Notes under the pieces: generated by a model | The model's input: only the letters and a program-made list of their open reading frames with translations | What the model was told of the DNA's origin: nothing | The model's database searches: none | In this document: one piece after another, positions 23,101-35,005 of the stretch | Layout of the letters: each line of letters opens with the position of its first letter | Position numbering within the stretch: the stretch's first letter is position 1 | Assembly: GCF_009730915.1 (NCBI RefSeq) | Contig: NC_052477.1 | Coordinates: forward strand, 26,120,578-26,184,577 | Source: Dioscorea cayenensis subsp. rotundata | Lineage: Eukaryota; Streptophyta; Magnoliopsida; Dioscoreales; Dioscoreaceae | Direction: 5' to 3' | Length of the DNA stretch: 64,000 nucleotides | Program-made: the position numbers and the translations under genes

Positions 23101-24100
23101 NNNNNNNNNNNNNNNNNNNNNNNNNNNNNNNNNNNNNNNNNNNNNNNNNNNNNNNNNNNNNNNNNNNNNNNNNNNNNNNNNNNNNNNNNNNNNNNNNNNN
23201 NNNNNNNNNNNNNNNNNNNNNNNNNNNNNNNNNNNNNNNNNNNNNNNNNNNNNNNNNNNNNNNNNNNNNNNNNNNNNNNNNNNNNNNNNNNNNNNNNNNN
23301 NNNNNNNNNNNNNNNNNNNNNNNNNNNNNNNNNNNNNNNNNNNNNNNNNNNNNNNNNNNNNNNNNNNNNNNNNNNNNNNNNNNNNNNNNNNNNNNNNNNN
23401 NNNNNNNNNNNNNNNNNNNNNNNNNNNNNNNNNNNNNNNNNNNNNNNNNNNNNNNNNNNNNNNNNNNNNNNNNNNNNNNNNNNNNNNNNNNNNNNNNNNN
23501 NNNNNNNNNNNNNNNNNNNNNNNNNNNNNNNNNNNNNNNNNNNNNNNNNNNNNNNNNNNNNNNNNNNNNNNNNNNNNNNNNNNNNNNNNNNNNNNNNNNN
23601 NNNNNNNNNNNNNNNNNNNNNNNNNNNNNNNNNNNNNNNNNNNNNNNNNNNNNNNNNNNNNNNNNNNNNNNNNNNNNNNNNNNNNNNNNNNNNNNNNNNN
23701 NNNNNNNNNNNNNNNNNNNNNNNNNNNNNNNNNNNNNNNNNNNNNNNNNNNNNNNNNNNNNNNNNNNNNNNNNNNNNNNNNNNNNNNNNNNNNNNNNNNN
23801 NNNNNNNNNNNNNNNNNNNNNNNNNNNNNNNNNNNNNNNNNNNNNNNNNNNNNNNNNNNNNNNNNNNNNNNNNNNNNNNNNNNNNNNNNNNNNNNNNNNN
23901 NNNNNNNNNNNNNNNNNNNNNNNNNNNNNNNNNNNNNNNNNNNNNNNNNNNNNNNNNNNNNNNNNNNNNNNNNNNNNNNNNNNNNNNNNNNNNNNNNNNN
24001 NNNNNNNNNNNNNNNNNNNNNNNNNNNNNNNNNNNNNNNNNNNNNNNNNNNNNNNNNNNNNNNNNNNNNNNNNNNNNNNNNNNNNNNNNNNNNNNNNNNN
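23101..24100. other. Assembly gap of exactly 1000 N
   Basis: The round length shows a placeholder for an unknown distance. The real gap size is not known. Any reading frame through it is an artefact. Confidence 1.
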
Positions 24101-24179
24101 GGAGATCCCCATGTTTATAAAAAAATAATAATAATAATGATAATAAATAAATTAAACGAATCTCCTAATTTAAACAAAA

Positions 24180-24985
24180 TATTCAAAATACACAAATCTC
24201 AGGACCAGTCGAGAGCACCGATCTCAAGACGGTCTAAAATACTCAAATCTTAGGATCAGCCGAGAGTACCTATCTCGAGGCGATCTAAAATATCCAAAAT
24301 ACACAAGTCTCAAGACCAGCCCAGAGCATCGATCTCGAGGCAGTCTAAAATACTCAAATCTTAGGATCAGCCGAGATCACCGATCTCGAGGTGATCCAAA
24401 ATATCCAAAATACACAAATCTTAGGATCAACCGAGAGCACCGATCTCGAGGCGATCCAAAATATTCAAAAAACATAAATCTCAGGACCCGTCGAGAGCAC
24501 TGATCTCAAGACGGTCTAAAATACTCAAATCTCAAGATCAGCCGAGCGCACCGATCTCGAGGTGATCCAAAATATCCAAATCTCAAGACTAGCTGAGAGC
24601 ACAGATCTGAAATCAGTCTAAAATACTCAAGTCTCAAGATCAGCCGAGAGCACACATCTCGAGGTGATTCTAAATACACAAATCTAAAGATCAGCCCAGA
24701 TCACACATCTAGAGGCAATCCAAATCCCAAGATCAGCCAAGAGCACCGATCTCGAAGTGATCCAAAATATACAAAATATCCAAATATAAAGATCGGCCGA
24801 GAGCACAGATCTCAAAGCAATCTAAATACTCAAATCTTAAGATCAGCTCAAATCTAAATTTCAAGATCATCCAAGAATATAGATCTCGAGGCGATCTAAA
24901 AATTCTCAAATCTTCGGATCAGCGTATAGCGATCTTGATGCAACCACAATACCAAGATCAACCGCGAATATAAATCACAAGGAGA
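24180..24985. repeat. Tandem repeat with 51- and 60-bp units
   Basis: About fourteen units share a core like gagagcaccgatctcgaggc followed by atccaaaatactc. Units 1 to 4 alternate 51, 60, 51, 60 bp; the 60-bp form has an extra caaaatacac. The units become more divergent toward 24985. The left end is cut by the gap, so the array may be much longer and may be the cause of the gap. Confidence 0.88.
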
Positions 24986-25176
24986 AATATATATATATAT
25001 ATATATAACAAATATAATAGATTAAAATAAAAAAATTAAAAAAAAAATAATGATTAGTTTAAAAATAAATCAAATCCTAAATATATATATATATATATAA
25101 CAAATATAATAAATTAAAATAAAAAAAATAAAAAATAAAAAATTAATAATAATTGGTTTAAAAATAAATCAAATCG

Positions 25177-25216
<40 letters not shown>

Positions 25217-25429
25217 AGATAAATTAAAACAAAATAAGCAAAAATATATATAATTAAAAATAAAATAAAATTCGATAATAAAAAAAATCAATCAATCAAA
25301 TCAAATCGAATTATCATATGATAATAAAAATAATAAAATATATATATAATAAATAAAATAATATAGATATAGATATAGATATATATAACAACAAATCAAT
25401 TAATCAAATCAAGTAATAATAATAATAAT

Positions 25430-25483
<54 letters not shown>

Positions 25484-25702
25484 TAAAAATAATAATAATA
25501 ATAAATAAATAAAATACATATCTTATAAATATATATTATATACAAAACTGAAATCAGATATTGAAGATAATATATGTAATAAGGGTAATAAATTAATAAT
25601 ATAAAATATAAATAAAATAACTAAAACGATAAAATAAAATAATAAAATAAATAAAATAGAATAAATATTATATATATGTATATAATATAACAAAAATATA
25701 TA

Positions 25703-25735
<33 letters not shown>
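24986..25735. repeat. AT-rich tract with a tripled block of about 85-95 bp and long (AT)n
   Basis: Three blocks, at about 24985, 25080 and 25180, each hold (AT)n, then aacaaatataat, then aaattaaaataaaa. (AT)n tracts also lie at 25434-25480 and 25709-25736. No gene seen. Confidence 0.8.
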
Positions 25736-25739
<4 letters not shown>

Positions 25740-25740
<1 letters not shown>

Positions 25741-26110
25741 AGAGAGAGGGAGACGTGGGGTGCATGAGAACGTGAGAGGAATGGTCGCCCACGCGTCTCA
25801 CAACTGCACAACCTCACGATCTTCATAACGGCCCACGTCCATGGTTTTTAAAAGGAAGAGTGGTTCGAAGATTGAAAGGAAGGGAAAGAACAAGTAGAAG
25901 GGCGAAGATCGAAGGAGAGGAGCGAAGAAGAAGGTTTTTTTTTCTCTTCAAACTTATATTCATATATATACATATATAAAGAGAAAAGAAAGTCGTCGCC
26001 TGCTGTCGCTGTCGTTGCTGCCTGCCGTCGCCTGCTGTTGCTGTACGCCGTCGCTGGGTTTGTGGTCATTGCTTGGTGTTGTTGCTACTCCCCTGCCGAA
26101 GCCGAAACCA
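25740..26110 (+). other. Possible promoter and leader upstream of the DEK copy
   Basis: A GC-richer stretch holds ttttaaaaggaag near 25845 as a possible TATA box, followed by a purine-rich leader with gaagatcgaaggagagg. A cgtcgcctgctgtcgctg repeat follows at 25995-26055. It may be an LTR or leader of a transposon, or the leader of the DEK copy; no domain seen. Confidence 0.35.
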
Positions 26111-26149
26111 AAAAAAAAAAAAGAACAGAGGAATCAATAAGCAAATAGG

Positions 26150-26935
26150 AAGAAGAACGTAGAGGAAGACGAGAAGAAGGACCTCGGCCATAGATCTTCG
26201 CTGGAGGAAGTCCAGAAGGAAGAGATCAGCCCGGTGAAGAGTCCTGTCCGAAGAAGGAGAAAGCCGAAGACAGAGACTTCCGAGACGAAGCCAAAGGAGG
26301 CGGAGGAGGAGAGCGCGGAAAAGAAGCAGAGGAGATCGTTGGACACGCCGTTGGTGGAGAGACCTGCGAGGGAAAGGAAGGCTGTCAGGAGGTATGCTGC
26401 GTTGTCACCGAGATGAGTCACGCCAAGCAAGATCCCGCTCATTGAACAGGGTCCTGGAACTAAGCTGAGGAACATCCCAAACGTGTTTTCAAATTATCGA
26501 AAAGAAAAGTTCATAAAAATCTTCAAGCGCTGCATACCATACTCTTTGGGGAGGAAAGCTAATGCACATTATTTGAAGAGGAGGTTTTGTTTGGACAAGT
26601 GATGAAGAAAAAAAAAACAGAAGACTATGGTGAAGGAAAAGCTTGATAAGTGCAACAAAGATAGGTTGCTGGATTTCTATGAGCTACTTGGTGTATGCAC
26701 TGTGAAAGGCACTACAAAGAAGGAAGAACTCTCTGTGAAGTTGATGGAATTTTTGGAATTCCCATATTGTTAGCAGGGATGTTGTACTTGCTGAAAAAGA
26801 AAAAGCCAAGAAGTGCAAGAGGAGGAGAAAGGGGCCTCCAAAGACAACGTCAGGTGAAGCATCTTCAGACGAAGATGAGAAGACTGAAGGAGCTGGTTGC
26901 TTACAACATGAGAATCTGAAAGACACATGGGCAAT
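26150..26935 (+). pseudogene. DEK: DEK chromatin protein copy, broken and apparently intronless
   Basis: DEK proteins bind DNA and histones in chromatin. The order is that of plant DEK: an acidic/basic N-terminal part, RPARERKAVRRYAALSPR, KIPLIEQGPGTKLRNIPNVF, SLGRKANAHYLKRR, then VWTSDEEKK, VKEKLDKCNKDRLLDFYELL, KKEELSVKLMEFLE and a basic tail with SGEASSDEDEK. It reads without introns over about 780 bp, where plant DEK genes have several. Breaks: TGA at 26414-26416, a frameshift near 26585, another in the A-run near 26612, and a stop near 26770. The DEK C-terminal domain is absent. Best read as a retrocopy or captured fragment. Confidence 0.82.
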
Positions 26936-27120
26936 TACAATACGAGGAGAAGAATGAGGATGCCGAGTTCTTGAGATGATATCATAACCTTTTATTCCAA
27001 AACATTTCAATGTAGTTGATCCCTTACGAATCAATAATAACCATGGTCACCAACGTGAACTATATGACTTAAATACTAATAATAAATGAATAAATAAGTA
27101 AGTTGCATGGAATGGACGTG
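26936..27120. other. Spacer with no recognised gene
   Basis: Short AT-rich sequence between the DEK copy and the minisatellite; nothing recognised. Confidence 0.4.
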
Positions 27121-27125
27121 AGCTA

Positions 27126-27880
27126 ATTGCCTCGAACTTAAGTTATTTTCGCTTGATGATGATATCACAACCTTCCAATCATGATCAAATCTGAATCTTT
27201 CATGTTGCCTTGAACTTAAACTATTTATGCTTGATGATGAAATCATGGCCCTCCAATCTTATTTCCTGATGATCGAATCAGAACCATTCATCTTAAAATT
27301 GCCTCGAACTTAAGTTATTTTCGCTTGATGATGATATCACAACCTTCCAATCATGATCAAATCTGAATCTTTCATGTTGCCTTGAACTTAAACTATTTAT
27401 GCTTGACGATGAAATCATTGCCATCCAATCTTATTTCCTGATGATCGAATCAGAACCATTCATCTTAAATTGCCTCGAACTTAAGCAATTCTTGCTTGAT
27501 GATGAAATCACAGCCTTCCAATTATACAAACATCTGAATCACTCATGTTGCCTCGAACTTAAACTATTTCTTCTTGATGATGAAATCATAGCCCTCCAGT
27601 CATACCGCCTGATTATCAAATCAGAACCGTCCATCTTTATATTGCCTCGAACTTAAACTATTTCTTCTTGATGATGAAATCATAGCCCTCCAGTCATACC
27701 GCCTGATTATCAAATCAGAACCGTCCATCTTATATATTGCCTCGAACTTAAAATATTTCTTCTCGATGATGAAATCATAGCCCTCCAGTTATACCTCCTG
27801 ATTATCAAATCAGAACCGTCCATCTTATATATTGCCTCGAACTTAGACTATTTCTGCTTGATGATGAAATTCTAGCCATC
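27126..27880. repeat. Minisatellite with 80- and 92-bp units
   Basis: The core word is gcctcgaacttaaactattt, followed by cttgatgatgaaatca. At 27126 and 27298 a composite unit of about 172 bp (one short plus one long unit) is repeated with few changes. Later units (27560-27860) are about 92-93 bp. A + strand frame through part of it repeats LLDDEIIALQSY, but there is no reason to call it a gene. Confidence 0.9.
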
Positions 27881-27899
27881 CAATCCTATCTCCTTGATG

Positions 27900-28090
27900 C
27901 TAAACATGATGATATAATCAGGATGATGATGATGCTATCATGAATGAAAATGATGAGAAGCATAATGAGAAGCATGTTATTGTGTGCCAACCATGATGAT
28001 GATGATGCTATCAATGATGATCCTGATGCTAAAAATGATGATGATGATGATGATGCTATCATGAATGAAAATGAAAGGAGAAGCATATCA
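27900..28090. repeat. (GAT)n-rich tract
   Basis: Clustered gatgatgatgatgctatc and atgaatgaaaatga phrases, in part duplicated at 27920 and 28035. Confidence 0.85.
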
Positions 28091-28527
28091 TTGTGTGCAT
28101 GCATGCATACGTGAACTAAAGAGAAGAATCTAAAGGCGGGTTCCACCATTCAAAGGATACCCATGGGATGGGTATGGATTAATATATATATATATATATA
28201 TATATTATATTTTTGAGAAATGATATATTAAGATGATCATTTGAGGATGCATGGACTGGACTACATTTAATGTTATATTGTTGCACATGCTTTGCAACTT
28301 CAAAGCTTATATCAATCCAAGTGAAGATGGGAGTTATCTAGAATTGATGTATCAATCCAATGCAGTGAACTCATCCTAAAGCAATGGCATGGAAGATTAT
28401 CTCGAGGCAGCGGCAATATCTAAAATAAATATACAAATTTCAAGGCAATAATATGTTCTATATTTTAAGGCAACAACGAGGCATGCAACGTAGGGCATGC
28501 AAGGCATAGGCAAAGAACACTAATATA

Positions 28528-28640
<113 letters not shown>

Positions 28641-29500
28641 TATATTTTGTAGTCCATATATATATAATAAATATCAAAATTTATAATTCGCACATTTTCT
28701 CGCCTTTTACTTGTACTTGAGCCCTTAATCGGAGGTTCCTAAGATCTCAGTCTGGGGTAATTAATAATGGAGGCTTGCCTCTATTAGGAATGGAAGAGCC
28801 TACAAAGATAAAAATAAATAAAATAAAATAACATTTGTGACTTGATATATTGCCTGGTGTTTCGTAACTGATACGATGCCAGGGCGCGTATTTTCGATCC
28901 CACACCCCATACTAAACCAAACCACGGAATCACAAAATTTCTCAGATTAACGAGATGAAACAACTCTAAAGATTCATAAATGCACCAACAAACTCCTAAA
29001 TAAAGACAAATAAAGTAAACATAAACGAAGAAAATCTCAGATCAAGTAAAACAAGAGGACGATACCTATCGTTGCTGTTGAAAATATCCAAAAAAAATTT
29101 AAAAATAAAAAACAGTAAAAAAATAAGAGAAAAACGAAGATGAGAAGTAGACGAGCAAGAAGAATGTTAGATTTCTCACTTTTGCTTCTTGGCCGGAACA
29201 GGCACCGCAGTCTTCGTCAACTTCCCGAAAAGTAAATATCACCCAAAACCTAAAATTAAGATCACCAAAAACCCAAATAAAAAATTTAAAAAAAACTAAA
29301 CACCAACCCACAAAAAATGGAGAAGAAGATGGAGGAAAAGAAGATGAACAATCAAAAGAAGGTGTCGCCGTTGTTGCTTGGCCAACGATGCCAAAGATTG
29401 GAGGAGAAAAGGTCTCGGAGATGAGAATAGCCAGCGATGAGAAGAAAGGGATGGAGGAGAAGCGTGGATGGAGGAGACCTTACAAATCCCGTGAATCGCT
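28641..29500. other. No recognised gene
   Basis: Mixed sequence with a purine-rich part (29040-29470). No family resemblance in any frame. Confidence 0.4.
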
Positions 29501-29696
29501 CACATGAGTCTCATGTGAGGGATTCAAAACTCATGGATTTTGGAATTCGGCCATTTTGACCGAATTCCAAAATCCCTCATTTTTGGGATTTGGAAATACA
29601 AGGATTTCTGAAATCCTTTGAAACAAACAGGGGATTTCTAAAATCCAAGGATTTCAGAATCCAAGTATTTGCAAATCTTGTAAAACAAACAACCAC
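29500..29696. mobile_element. Right end of a Harbinger-type MITE facing copy 2
   Basis: Contains an internal palindrome (cacatgagactcatgtg region) and ggatttcagaatccaagtat-like phrases, ending taaaacaaacaaccac just before a TAA. On the - strand this end matches the gtttgttt style of copy 2. The left end was not found. Confidence 0.5.
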
Positions 29697-30160
29697 TAAG
29701 GCTCTGTTTGTTTGCCTGGATTCCAATGACATTGGATTTGTAAATCCCTGAAATTCTCAAATCCTTTGCTTGTTTGCTTGGATTTCAAAAGTGATTCACT
29801 TTCCAAATCCCACATATGAGGGATTTCATTTGTCTTCCAAAATGGATGTATAACCAACTCCAACACTTTGGAATCTTGCACATGGGCAATCACGTGGAGG
29901 CTTCACAAGTCATCTGATAGGGTGAAAGGATCTCATCCTCACCACTTTCCCTTCCTTTCATCCCTCACCATCTTGTTCAGCTGCCAAAAAATTCTTCTTC
30001 TTCTCATTTCTTGCAATCCGACAGGTCCGGCTTTCGTTAGATCTGAGTTGGATCTATTGCCATCAGACAAATCCGGATCTCATCTCGTGCCATCCGACAG
30101 ATCCAGCCATTCAAGAGATCCAAGTCTCTTTTCTCATGTATGTTAAGGGTTTTATACATC

Positions 30161-30830
30161 ATTTCATTTTCTTCATAATCTAAACCTTTGCATGGCATTA
30201 TGTTTTCTCTTTCTTCTGTGGGAATTAATCAATCATGCCTAGCTTAAGTTTGGTGTTGACAATACACCCTTGCATTGATGTTTTACCAAGTTTCCCAAGT
30301 CCCACTTCTTGTTCGTAGACACATATAATATAATATAAATGCTCCAAGTTTTAAGTGTGCCAATTAATAAATAGACAATAAAGTTTGTTTTGATAGGTTG
30401 GAATAGTGCTTTTTAATGATGAACAAGTGTTTTTTTCCTATGAGTTTCTCAAGTTATTAATACATCAAATTCTTTCTTTCTTTGAAGTGTTCTATTTGAT
30501 TTCATTTTCTTCATAATCTAAACCTTTGTATGGCATCATGTTTTCTCTTTCTCCTGTGGGAATTAATCAACCATGCCTAGCTTAAGTTTGGTGTTGATAA
30601 TACACCCTTGCATTGATGTTTTACCAAGTTTCCTAAGTCCCACTTCTTGTTCGTAGACACATATAATATAATATAAATGCTCCAAGTTTTAAGAGTGCCA
30701 ATTAATAAATAGCCAATAAAGTTTGTTTTGATAGGTTGACATAGTGCTTTTTAATGATGAACAAGTGTTTTTTTTTTCCTATGAGTTTCACAAGTTATTA
30801 ATACATCAAATTCTTTCTTTCAATATATAT
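30161..30830. repeat. 338-bp tandem duplication in the leader of Harbinger copy 2
   Basis: The block starting atttcattttcttcataatc at 30161 recurs at 30499 with very few changes, including cttaagtttggtgttga and gtttgttttgataggttg. Confidence 0.95.
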
Positions 30831-30872
30831 AAATATATATTGATGATTAGCATAACTTTGTTTAGAAGCTTT

Positions 30873-30985
30873 CTTAATTAATTAGCTTTGTCTATTCACT
30901 GATTATTTAGTTTAATTCCAACACTAAACTTTGTTAATTAATTAGCTTTGTCTATTCACTGATTATTTAGTTTAATCCCAACACC
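30873..30985. repeat. 61-bp tandem duplication
   Basis: Two copies of ttaattaattagctttgtct continuing into tattcactgattatttag, at about 30873 and 30934. Confidence 0.92.
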
Positions 30986-31374
30986 ATGCTATATCTCATG
31001 CTAAAGATTGTTTTGCAATCCTGATATCCCATCCTTTTCAATTATATATTATTTCACATCTTGACTATGTTTTTTTGTCATGTTTTTTTTTTAAATTAAT
31101 TTTCATCATTTCTTTTATGTTTTCCTGTTTTCTATCAATTATTAATATATTATGTGTTCCATATAATGTGATTGTGGAAGCATCTCCAACAATATTTTTT
31201 TGATTAGATGCATGAAGTATTCATGTAGGATTACTTATTCTAGCAAACTATTGTTACATTCTGTATTTCTTTTCCCTTGATGATTATCTGATAAGGTGTA
31301 GTTCTAGTCAACATAATGTCTTATGTCCGATTTATATGTTGAAAGCTAATTAATCTCCTATCATTTTGTATTAG

Positions 31375-32675
31375 ATGGATCATTTCGATGAAGATGATGA
31401 ACTATACCTCCTTCAAGTAACAATTTTAGCTGTGGCATATACTGTGTTATTAATGATACACAACAAGAGACGTAGAATTTGTAGAGAACCATGGCGTGAA
31501 AGGTTCGAAATAAGGGAAAAGTATTTGTCTAGGTTGATTGATGGAGACGATGCCACTAGCATCAATATGGTCCGCATGAGAAAATCTACCTTTTTTAATT
31601 TATGCAACATATTATGTGGGAAAGGGCTTCTTAAAGATACAATTCATTTGAGCGTGGAGGAGCAATTGTTAATGTTCTTGCACACCATAGGCCACAATCA
31701 ACGCAATCGAGTTATTGCACATAATTTTCTAAAATCTGGTGAGACAGTTAGCAGATACTTCAATCACGTGTTATTTGATATCGGTGTATTACAACATGAG
31801 TATATACGACCACCAAGTAGTCAAACTCCAACATACATAATAGCAAGACGCACACTATATCCTTATTTCAAGGTAATATTGTATAAGATTTGAAATAATT
31901 GTATTTATTAATGATTAATTCTAATCTAAAACATTGAACAATAGGACTGTGTCGGGGCCCTAGATGGGACACATATACATGCTTATGTCCCCGCATCCGA
32001 AGTAGCTGCATTTCGAGGAAGAAAACCTTACCCCACACAGAAAATACTTGCAGCTGTAGATTTTGACCTACGTTTTACTTTTGTTCTTGCTGGTTAAGAA
32101 GGATCAGCGCATGATTCCTTAGTTCTTTGTGATGCACTAGAACGACCTAATGGGCTAAAACTACCAGAAGGTATCCACCTTATTTGTTTTATACACCCAC
32201 TTTTATGACAATGACACTTATTAAAGTTATTTTATGTCTTGTATTAGGGAAATATTACTTGGTTGATGCCGGTTATGCTACAAGACCTAGATTTATACCT
32301 CCTTACAGAGGAGTTAGGTATCACCTAAAGGAGTTCGGCTCCCGGACTCCTATGAATCCTAAGGAACTCTTTAACTTGCGACATTCATCTGCACATACCT
32401 CTATTGAGTGAGCGTTTGGTTCTTTGAAGGGCCGCTTTAAGGTCCTTGCATCTAGGCCTTTTTTTCCATTGAAAACACAAGTAGAGCTTGTATTGGCATG
32501 TTGCACCTTACATAATTATATCCTTAGTGGTGGTGAGGATGACTTTATACCTACTGAGGAAGATTGGGTAACTCAACGATTGTCACAAAACACTCTTAGG
32601 GAACAAAGAGAAGAAGCGCAAGAGTGGGCCACTCGTCGTGATCAAATTGCAAATGAAATGTGGGCGAACAAGTAG
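31375..32675 (+). pseudogene. Harbinger DDE transposase, copy 2, two in-frame stops
   Basis: Exons 31375-31872, 31945-32170 and 32248-32675, all with GT-AG borders; phases join correctly (GAA G / GG). Exon 1 (166 codons) is fully open and carries RRRICREPWRERFEIREKYL. Exon 2 has the first Asp in GALDGTHIHA. Exon 3 has the second Asp in YLVDAGYATRP and the Glu in SIE before AFGSLKGRF. The only breaks are TAA at 32095-32097 (expected Trp after LAG) and TGA at 32409-32411 (after the catalytic Glu). No frameshift, so this copy decayed recently. Confidence 0.93.
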
Positions 32676-32954
32676 ATTTTACTTTGTACAACTTTGTACT
32701 TTTGTTTGACAACTTTGTTATATGTTTTTTTTTTACTTTGTATAACTTTGTTATGTGGGCTAATTATCGTGTGCATCTATGTTATGTATTGCTTTTTTAC
32801 TTTGTACAACTTTGTACTTCTATTTGACAATAGTATTTAATGTTAGCATGTAATCTATTGGTACAGGTTTTGTTATTATCAGTATATTTTCCTTCTAATA
32901 TCTTGTAATTTATATCTTGGATTAATTATCTACGTACTAATCTATTAATGTAGA

Positions 32955-33981
32955 ATGGAGAGATATAATGATATTGAAGGCAACCGAGGAGCATTAAAGA
33001 CCACATCAAGGTCATCGGGTAACAAGAGATGGACATCAACTGAAAGTCGTTTCTTTATAAGATTTATGGCAAGTCAAGTTGAGCAAGGCTTAAAAGTAGA
33101 TAAAAGCTTTAAGCCACAAGCGATTCATGGTGCTATTCGAGCCATGAAAGATACTTTTGGGGTGATAGTCACAGAGGCTAATGTAAGCAATCATCTTAGG
33201 ACAATACGGAGAAGATGGGCAAAGATAAAAAAGTTGAAAGAGATGAGTGGCATGGGTTGGGATGATAACTTGAAAATGATTGTGATGGGTGAGGCAGAGT
33301 ATATAGAATATATCAAGGTATTTCCTATTCAGAACACTGTGATTTGATTCATGTGTAACGATTAACTTTCAATTAATCGTTTTTTGTTTTGTTGAAATGT
33401 AGATCCACAGCCAGGACGAGCCATATTTAAACAAGCCTATTGAGGACTACGACCTCATCGAGACAATATGTGGAAATGATCAAGCTAGTGGCCAATATTC
33501 CATGATGTCTGGAAGTCGTATTGGCACACAAATGGATTACAACTCAGATCAAGACGTATCTCCTCATGCACAACGCCTTGATGATATGTCCTTTGGAGAG
33601 ACAAATGGTTATAGTAATGCCTCACCATTCAGTCAACCCAATACTTCTAAACCTATGTCAGCAACTAGTCCAACACAAAAGAAGAAACAAAAAGGCAAGC
33701 GCAAAGCACACATTAGTGATGATTCAGTCAACAATTTGGCCAGTACTATTAGAGATGGGTTTGCATCTGTTAAATCCAGCCGATCTGTGAGTTTTGCACG
33801 AGATCTTCAAGATGAATGTATGAATTTGAAACAGTATGGGTATTCCATTGAACAAGCTCTCATGGCATATGAGTATTTGATGGCCGATGATGTACAAGCT
33901 CGAACCTTCTTTGGAATGTGTGAGGAATTTCGTCAAGTGTGGGCAAGTAAATTCTTTTCCACCATCGGTCGTGACCTTTGA
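32955..33981 (+). CDS. Harbinger Myb/SANT-like protein, intact, 313 aa
   Basis: Exon 1 is 32955-33317 and exon 2 is 33403-33981, joined in phase 0. The N-terminal Myb/SANT-like domain covers about residues 25-120: RWTSTESRFFIRFMASQVEQ, then VSNHLRTIRRRWAKIKKLKE. The rest has the motif PIEDYDLIETICGNDQASG, a low-complexity basic stretch (KKKQKGKRKA) that could be a nuclear localisation signal, and a C-terminal region ending in MAYEYLMADDVQ. In known Harbinger systems such a protein enters the nucleus with the transposase and binds the element. It is free of stops, unlike the same gene in copy 1. The start ATG follows the same TAGA-ATG context as in copy 1. Confidence 0.88.
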
Positions 33982-34009
33982 GGTGTGGGAATGGTAAGAA
34001 ATTCTTTGA

Positions 34010-35005
34010 TACGGTAGTTATCAATCTTATTGATGTTATTTGACATATTTAGGCTTCCATTAGTTGTAGAGATTACATCATTGATGGCATGATCCTTGTT
34101 TATGAATTGATGTTAGCTTACATGAGAAAAATAAATTAATAATTGTTTTTTGGTTATCTCCAGTTGCGATCAATGAAACCTTTATGGATCTGTGTCTCTT
34201 TGTAGCGAGGTTGTGATTTTAGTATTTTTAATTTACTTATGTTCAGCCTTTACCAAATCCAAACATTGGATGTATCTAAACTTATATTGGTTTGTATCAA
34301 ATTATATTTGGTCATGATCATAGAATATTGTGATGTGTGGTGAAGAATGATTTGTAAATGGCAGCCATGTTTCTTTTTTCTTTTCAACAAATGTGCTTAA
34401 AATGTTTAATGATGTGTTGCATTTGTTTGGCTTGGTTTTGGTCAATGGATGATTATGTTTTGGCTAAGGAATAATAAAAATTGTTTTGTAATAGTGGTAT
34501 TTATATATGCTAATACATTCGGAGTCACCCTAGTGACACATTTGCTTTGTAAGTGAAAGACAAAATAAATAAATAAATAAATAATAAATAAAACCATCTA
34601 AATTATGATAACAAAAAATTATAATAATAATAAAATAACTATATTAAGCACATTATAAATAATAAAAATAAATTTATTTTATTTATTTATTTAGCATATA
34701 AATAGATAATAAATAAAATAAGATAATAAAGAAAATAATAAATTTATAACATACCTAATAAATAACTATGGGGTAATCTTACGAGGGTTTCCACATCTTG
34801 AAAATCATTAGACAGCAAGTTTTTCAGTCCAGGATTTATAAAAGCGTGCATTACAGAAGCAGGAATTCTATAATCCAAGGTTCGAATCTGATCGTGACTG
34901 TTTGAATTTCAACTCTCATATTTACGAATCTGAGAATCTACAATCACGAATCAGGCTCCGTTCGGAAATACGTGGCAAAGCCCAGCTACGCTTTTGTAGT
35001 TAAAA
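34010..35005. other. AT-rich stretch, no recognised gene
   Basis: Contains (AAAT)n-like tracts at 34560-34730. Nothing else recognised up to the FNR-like copy. Confidence 0.4.

Larger units (their letters stand above)
29700..34000 (+). mobile_element. Harbinger element copy 2, nearly complete genes
   Basis: The left end starts ggctctgtttgtttgcctgg after TAA (29697-29699). It holds a leader with internal duplications, a three-exon transposase and a two-exon Myb/SANT-like gene, all on the + strand. The right terminal repeat was not recognised, so the end is a guess just past the second gene. Confidence 0.65.

Noticed and set aside
23093-24112. Open frame of 339 residues on the - strand
   Set aside because: It consists almost entirely of N from the assembly gap.
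26134-26475. 113-residue frame on the - strand, hydrophobic
   Set aside because: Antisense to the DEK copy, whose motifs are clear on the + strand.
27399-27656. 85-residue repetitive frame (LLDDEIIALQSY)
   Set aside because: Falls in a minisatellite whose unit lengths do not keep the frame over the array.
27126-27880. Direct repeats considered as a CRISPR array
   Set aside because: Units are contiguous and degenerate, without unique spacers, and the genome is a plant's.
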